Assembly (NCBI RefSeq): GCF_018132105.1
Contig: NZ_JWHL01000014.1
Span: forward strand, 1-64,000
DNA from: Methanocalculus chunghsingensis
GTDB lineage: Archaea > Halobacteriota > Methanomicrobia > Methanomicrobiales > Methanocorpusculaceae
Direction of reading: 5' to 3'
DNA: 64,000 bases
A model generated the notes under the pieces. It was not told the origin of the DNA. It did no database searches and worked only from the letters and a program-made list of their open reading frames with translations. Position 1 is the stretch's first letter. Every line of letters starts with the position of its first letter. A program made the position numbers and the translations under genes. Below, piece by piece: positions 61,008 through 64,000 of this stretch.

Positions 61008-62948
61008 GATGACATCAAGGATCACCGGTTTTTCCTGTTTCAATGCCTCTTCGAGAGCAGGGGCGAGATCCTGTGGTTCCAAAACCCGTATCCCAACCCC
61101 CCCGCAGACCTCTGCATAGGCGGCAAAGTCCGGGTTCTTCAGGTCGGTTCCGAAGTTTTCGTAATGCTCCATCAGCTGCTCGACCTGGATCATCCCGAGC
61201 TCCCGGTTATTGATGACGATCACAACCATCGGCAGGTCGTACTTCACTGCTGTGACGAAGTCGGCCATCGCCTGGGAGAAGCCTCCATCGCCGGTGATAC
61301 AGACGACCTTCTTATCAGGATACGCACATTTTGCCGCAATTGCCGCAGGGAACCCAAATCCCATCGTGCCGAGGTACCCGCTCATACAGAACCGCTGCTT
61401 CTTCATCCGGAAGTTACGTCCGAACCACCACTGGTTCTCACCGACATCAAGGGCGATGACGCAGTCATCAGGAAGCGTCTCAGAGAGGACCTGCATAATA
61501 TAGGGGGGACGAATAGGGAGAGCATCGGGATCTGCCTCACGGTTGCGTTGATCGATCCACTCCTGCTTCATACGGGCGATCTCATCGGTAAGACCCGGAC
61601 GCCGCTTCTCAGTCACCATGCCGGTTATGAGCGGGATGGTGAGCGAACAGCTCCCCCAGAGCGGTATCGTCTCCGGACCGATCCCGAGCCGGACCGGGTT
61701 GGTATCAACCTGGATGATCGGTGTCTCTGTCGGGACGTTGGTGAACTTTGAGAAGCTTACGCCATAGGTGATGATGAGATCAGCCCGCTCAACGAGGGTG
61801 CGTGCCTGCGGAGAGCCGAGCGAGCCGAGGACCCCTATCACCCGGGGATGATCCTCGGGGATGATGCCTTTGGAACGGAAGGTGGTCAGAATCGGGGCAT
61901 CGATCTTCTCAGCCTGTGCAATGATTGCGTCACCATCTGGGTATGCACCATATCCGGCCAGGATCACCGGATGCTCGGCGGCCTCAATCGCCTCTGCGGC
62001 CCGGCGAAGCGATTCATCATCGGGTGTGATTCCCGGTTCGGTGATGACGATCTCCCGCCTGCATATCGCCGGATCGAGCCGTTGTTTCTGGATATCATTT
62101 GGGACAGAGAGCTGCGCGACACCATGGCGGAGTCGGGCATACCTGACGGCACGGGTGAGGAGGAGAAGGGTCATCTTTCGATCAGAGATGGTATTATTAT
62201 AAACCGTGATCGGCCGGAAGAAGGCGTCCTGGTCGATCTCCTGCAGCCCATACTCACCGGTGTACTGGATCGAAACCTGGCCGTTAATGGAGAGAACCGA
62301 CGCTCTATCTTCTTTTGCATCATAGAGTCCGGTAGCCAGGTTGGTTGCACCCGGTCCGGCTATGGTGAGGCAGGCAGCCATCTCTCCGGTGAGCTTGTTA
62401 TAGGCTGATGCGGCCATTGCTGCCGCCGCCTCATGCCGGACAACGATATACCGCATCCGCTCATCCCGCCGGATAGCATCGACAAGACCAAGGGAGGATG
62501 TCCCCGGGAGTCCGAAGACGAGGGTAATCCCGGATGCAAGGAGTTCTTCAATAATGGCATCCGATACGGTCTTTTCGGACAGGTCATGGGTGATTGTATC
62601 CCTCCGTACCATCAGAAACGCCGATCGGGCCGCACCACAGACCGGGCATCGCCAGCTGTCATCAAGTTCGGCAAACCGGGTTTCTGCCGGAGTATCGGTC
62701 GCTGGCTCACCAGTCTCTTCATCATACCGGTAGTTGCAGACACCGCACCGCCAGATCATCGGGATGGCGGGACCTGATCGATCTTCGGAAGGGATAGCAG
62801 AAAAAGCGTCCTTTCCAGCCGCACAGACCGGGCATCGCCAGTCATGAGGAAGGAGCTGAAAGAGGGTGTGTGGATCTGTTTTGGTTGAAGGCTCACCCGT
62901 CTCCTCATCATAGATATATCCGCAGACAGAACATCGCCATTGTGACAT
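60984..62948 (-). CDS. Thiamine-diphosphate enzyme with two N-terminal rubredoxin domains
   Basis: 654 residues. Residues ~3-50 and ~65-112 are two rubredoxin domains, each with a WRCxVC pair and a WRCPVC pair (Cys6/9 with 39/42; Cys68/71 with 101/104). The rest is a pyruvate oxidase/acetolactate synthase-like ThDP enzyme. It has the FGLPGTSSLGLVDAI start, the catalytic Glu in VVRHEAAAAMAASAY, LTIAGPGATNLATGLYDA, a middle domain and the ThDP motif GDGGFSQAMADFVTAV ending VIVINN. The ATG at 62948 (or 62951) is preceded by GAGGT. The rubredoxins suggest that electrons released during oxidative decarboxylation are carried away one at a time. The substrate, such as pyruvate or another 2-oxoacid, is not known. 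Confidence 0.9.
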   Translation of the reverse strand: MSQWRCSVCGYIYDEETGEPSTKTDPHTLFQLLPHDWRCPVCAAGKDAFSAIPSEDRSGPAIPMIWRCGVCNYRYDEETGEPATDTPAETRFAELDDSWRCPVCGAARSAFLMVRRDTITHDLSEKTVSDAIIEELLASGITLVFGLPGTSSLGLVDAIRRDERMRYIVVRHEAAAAMAASAYNKLTGEMAACLTIAGPGATNLATGLYDAKEDRASVLSINGQVSIQYTGEYGLQEIDQDAFFRPITVYNNTISDRKMTLLLLTRAVRYARLRHGVAQLSVPNDIQKQRLDPAICRREIVITEPGITPDDESLRRAAEAIEAAEHPVILAGYGAYPDGDAIIAQAEKIDAPILTTFRSKGIIPEDHPRVIGVLGSLGSPQARTLVERADLIITYGVSFSKFTNVPTETPIIQVDTNPVRLGIGPETIPLWGSCSLTIPLITGMVTEKRRPGLTDEIARMKQEWIDQRNREADPDALPIRPPYIMQVLSETLPDDCVIALDVGENQWWFGRNFRMKKQRFCMSGYLGTMGFGFPAAIAAKCAYPDKKVVCITGDGGFSQAMADFVTAVKYDLPMVVIVINNRELGMIQVEQLMEHYENFGTDLKNPDFAAYAEVCGGVGIRVLEPQDLAPALEEALKQEKPVILDVISDSRRFV

Positions 62949-63056
62949 CATCAAACCTCGTATCTCTCAGATGATCTGACGAGATAATAGGTCTTGTGGA
63001 GTGGGGTGATCCGTCTCTTCCATATACCTTAAATAGAAAGAGATTGGAGATTCAGT

Positions 63057-63320
63057 ATGTACGGCTCGATTTTGGGTATCCTGATTGCTGTGGTGATCGC
63101 AGTCGCCCTGTACTATCTCCTGAAGAAGGCGGTATATCTCGTCTATAATGCGATCATCGGTATCGTCCTCCTCTTCCTAATCAATCTGATCAATCTGATG
63201 GGTATCTTTGGAAGGCCGGATATCCCCATCAACCTTGTGACGATCCTGATCAGCGCAATCGGAGGGATCATTGGCGTTGTTATTGTTATCCTTCTCCATA
63301 TCCTCGGAGTGCCCCTCTGA
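63057..63320 (+). CDS. BofA-like small membrane protein
   Basis: 87 residues, almost wholly hydrophobic, with two to three helices. FGRPDIPINLVTILISAIGG and then HILGVPL match the C-terminal signature of the BofA family, named after the sporulation pro-sigma-K processing inhibitor. Archaeal members have no sigma factor to control, so the role is unknown; a link to membrane proteases is only suggested by the bacterial case. A TATA-like AAATAGAAAG lies shortly upstream. Confidence 0.8.
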   Translation: MYGSILGILIAVVIAVALYYLLKKAVYLVYNAIIGIVLLFLINLINLMGIFGRPDIPINLVTILISAIGGIIGVVIVILLHILGVPL

Positions 63321-63459
63321 GGATTATCTTGTTTTCCGGGATTGTCTCTCGAATAGCACTTGCTTTGGAGGGGGATAACAGAGAATAAAGAATTGTTCAA
63401 TCCCGGTGAATAAAACTTTACGAACTGGTGAACAGAAAAAGAGAGGGGGCGGGAGAGAT

Positions 63460-63861
63460 TTACTCAGTTGTCTTCCCGTTGAAATGCTCATGGGATGCTT
63501 CAGCTTCAGCTTTTGTTGTATGGATCGTCTTATCCTGGTGTTCCGGTGGAGAGTAGATGGTATAGATTCTGAGATCGGCTGTTTGTGAGCTATTAATGAC
63601 GTTATGTTCTGCACCGGCAGGAACGATGACGGCACTTCCATCTTTGACGACGTGTTCAACACCATCGATGACAACCTTTCCCTCACCCTGCTCGAACCGG
63701 AAGAACTGGTCGATGTCGTCATGGACTTCAGATCCGATCTCCTCGCCGGGCTTTAAGCTCATCAGCACGAGCTGGCTGTACTTTCCTGTATACAGAACCC
63801 GCCGGAAATCGGTGTTCTCTACTGTGTCTTTCTCAATATCTGCTGCAAAACCTTTCTTCAT
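63460..63861 (-). CDS. Cupin-domain protein
   Basis: 133 residues from the ATG at 63861, with GGAGGAT about six bases upstream; a 15-residue longer frame has no such site. The double-stranded beta helix shows cupin motif 1, GSEVHDDIDQFFRFEQGEG, and motif 2, VIVPAGAEHNVINSS. The metal-ligand residues are His, Glu-position Gln/Phe region and His, and SPPEH near the end adds another His. Small single cupins of this type may be isomerases, dioxygenases or sugar-binding regulators. No function is assigned. Confidence 0.88.
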   Translation of the reverse strand: MKKGFAADIEKDTVENTDFRRVLYTGKYSQLVLMSLKPGEEIGSEVHDDIDQFFRFEQGEGKVVIDGVEHVVKDGSAVIVPAGAEHNVINSSQTADLRIYTIYSPPEHQDKTIHTTKAEAEASHEHFNGKTTE

Positions 63862-64000
63862 ATCTATCCTCCATACTTTCTCACGGCAGATGGCCGTTAT
63901 CACCACTTCGTCAAAGGATTATATTACTGCTTCGGAAAGGGCAATCCAGGAATACATTCACCCTCCGGGGCATGGTTTTTATTGCGCATTGGGAATATGA

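Noticed and set aside
61164-61751. Plus-strand frame of 195 codons
   Set aside because: It is antisense to the conserved ThDP-binding region of the rubredoxin-fused enzyme and has no ribosome site.

Overview
The window looks like chromosome from a euryarchaeal methanogen, most likely of the order Methanomicrobiales. The sequence shows a nine-gene A1AO ATP synthase operon, a thermosome subunit, a membrane-anchored archaeal LonB protease, archaeal Nob1 and RtcA, FlaI/FlaJ-like secretion genes and a ferredoxin:disulfide reductase fused to rubredoxin. Many PAS, Cache and histidine-kinase proteins and two MCPs with long HAMP arrays also fit that order. No 16S rRNA or methanogenesis gene lies in the window, so the order is an inference.

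Bases 1-4700 are accessory. They hold what looks like the right end of an IS200/IS605-type element at the left edge, a toxin-antitoxin pair, a lipoprotein with three Cache units, an Rpn-family nuclease with a repeat-rich C-terminus, a 12-bp tandem repeat and an MBL-fold hydrolase. Bases 4784-22366 form a signal-transduction region. It contains a minimal CheR, three histidine kinases, two CheW-MCP pairs related by duplication with patches of near identity, a receiver protein and a receiver-PAS protein. Inside it is a small recombination scar: a ~217-bp direct repeat flanking a second toxin-antitoxin pair and a decayed fragment of a type I restriction HsdR gene.

Bases 22348-33281 are largely housekeeping: tRNA-Ser(CGA), a HAD phosphatase, the thermosome, an operon prs-rtcA-nob1-PRTase-like regulator, and on the other strand lonB, tldD and a tldE/pmbA homologue, then a QueG-like Fe-S protein. 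A single TATA element lies between the divergent prs and lonB genes. Bases 33278-38941 hold two KaiC/FlaH-like ATPases, one without a Walker A motif, divergent from a FlaI-like ATPase and a FlaJ/TadC-like membrane protein. This suggests a type IV filament or secretion machine whose pilins are elsewhere.

Bases 39007-47944 carry a small zinc-ribbon gene missed by length cutoffs, an unknown protein and the complete ahaHIKECFABD operon. A SAM methyltransferase, phosphoglycerate kinase and a three-gene minus-strand cluster (membrane-anchored pilin-like protein, PAS-PAS protein, KaiC-like protein without a P-loop) follow. Bases 52324-54111 are a compact redox-repair operon: glutaredoxin, FTR-type disulfide reductase with rubredoxin, MsrA, nitroreductase. 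Bases 55271-61007 are a complete peptide/nickel-type ABC importer operon with a methyltransferase embedded between the binding protein and the permeases. Convergent to it is a thiamine-diphosphate enzyme carrying two tandem N-terminal rubredoxin domains, the most unusual architecture in the window. A BofA-like membrane protein and a cupin close the window.

All calls rest on reading the sequence and translated frames. No database search or alignment program was run, and percentages are counts or estimates by eye.
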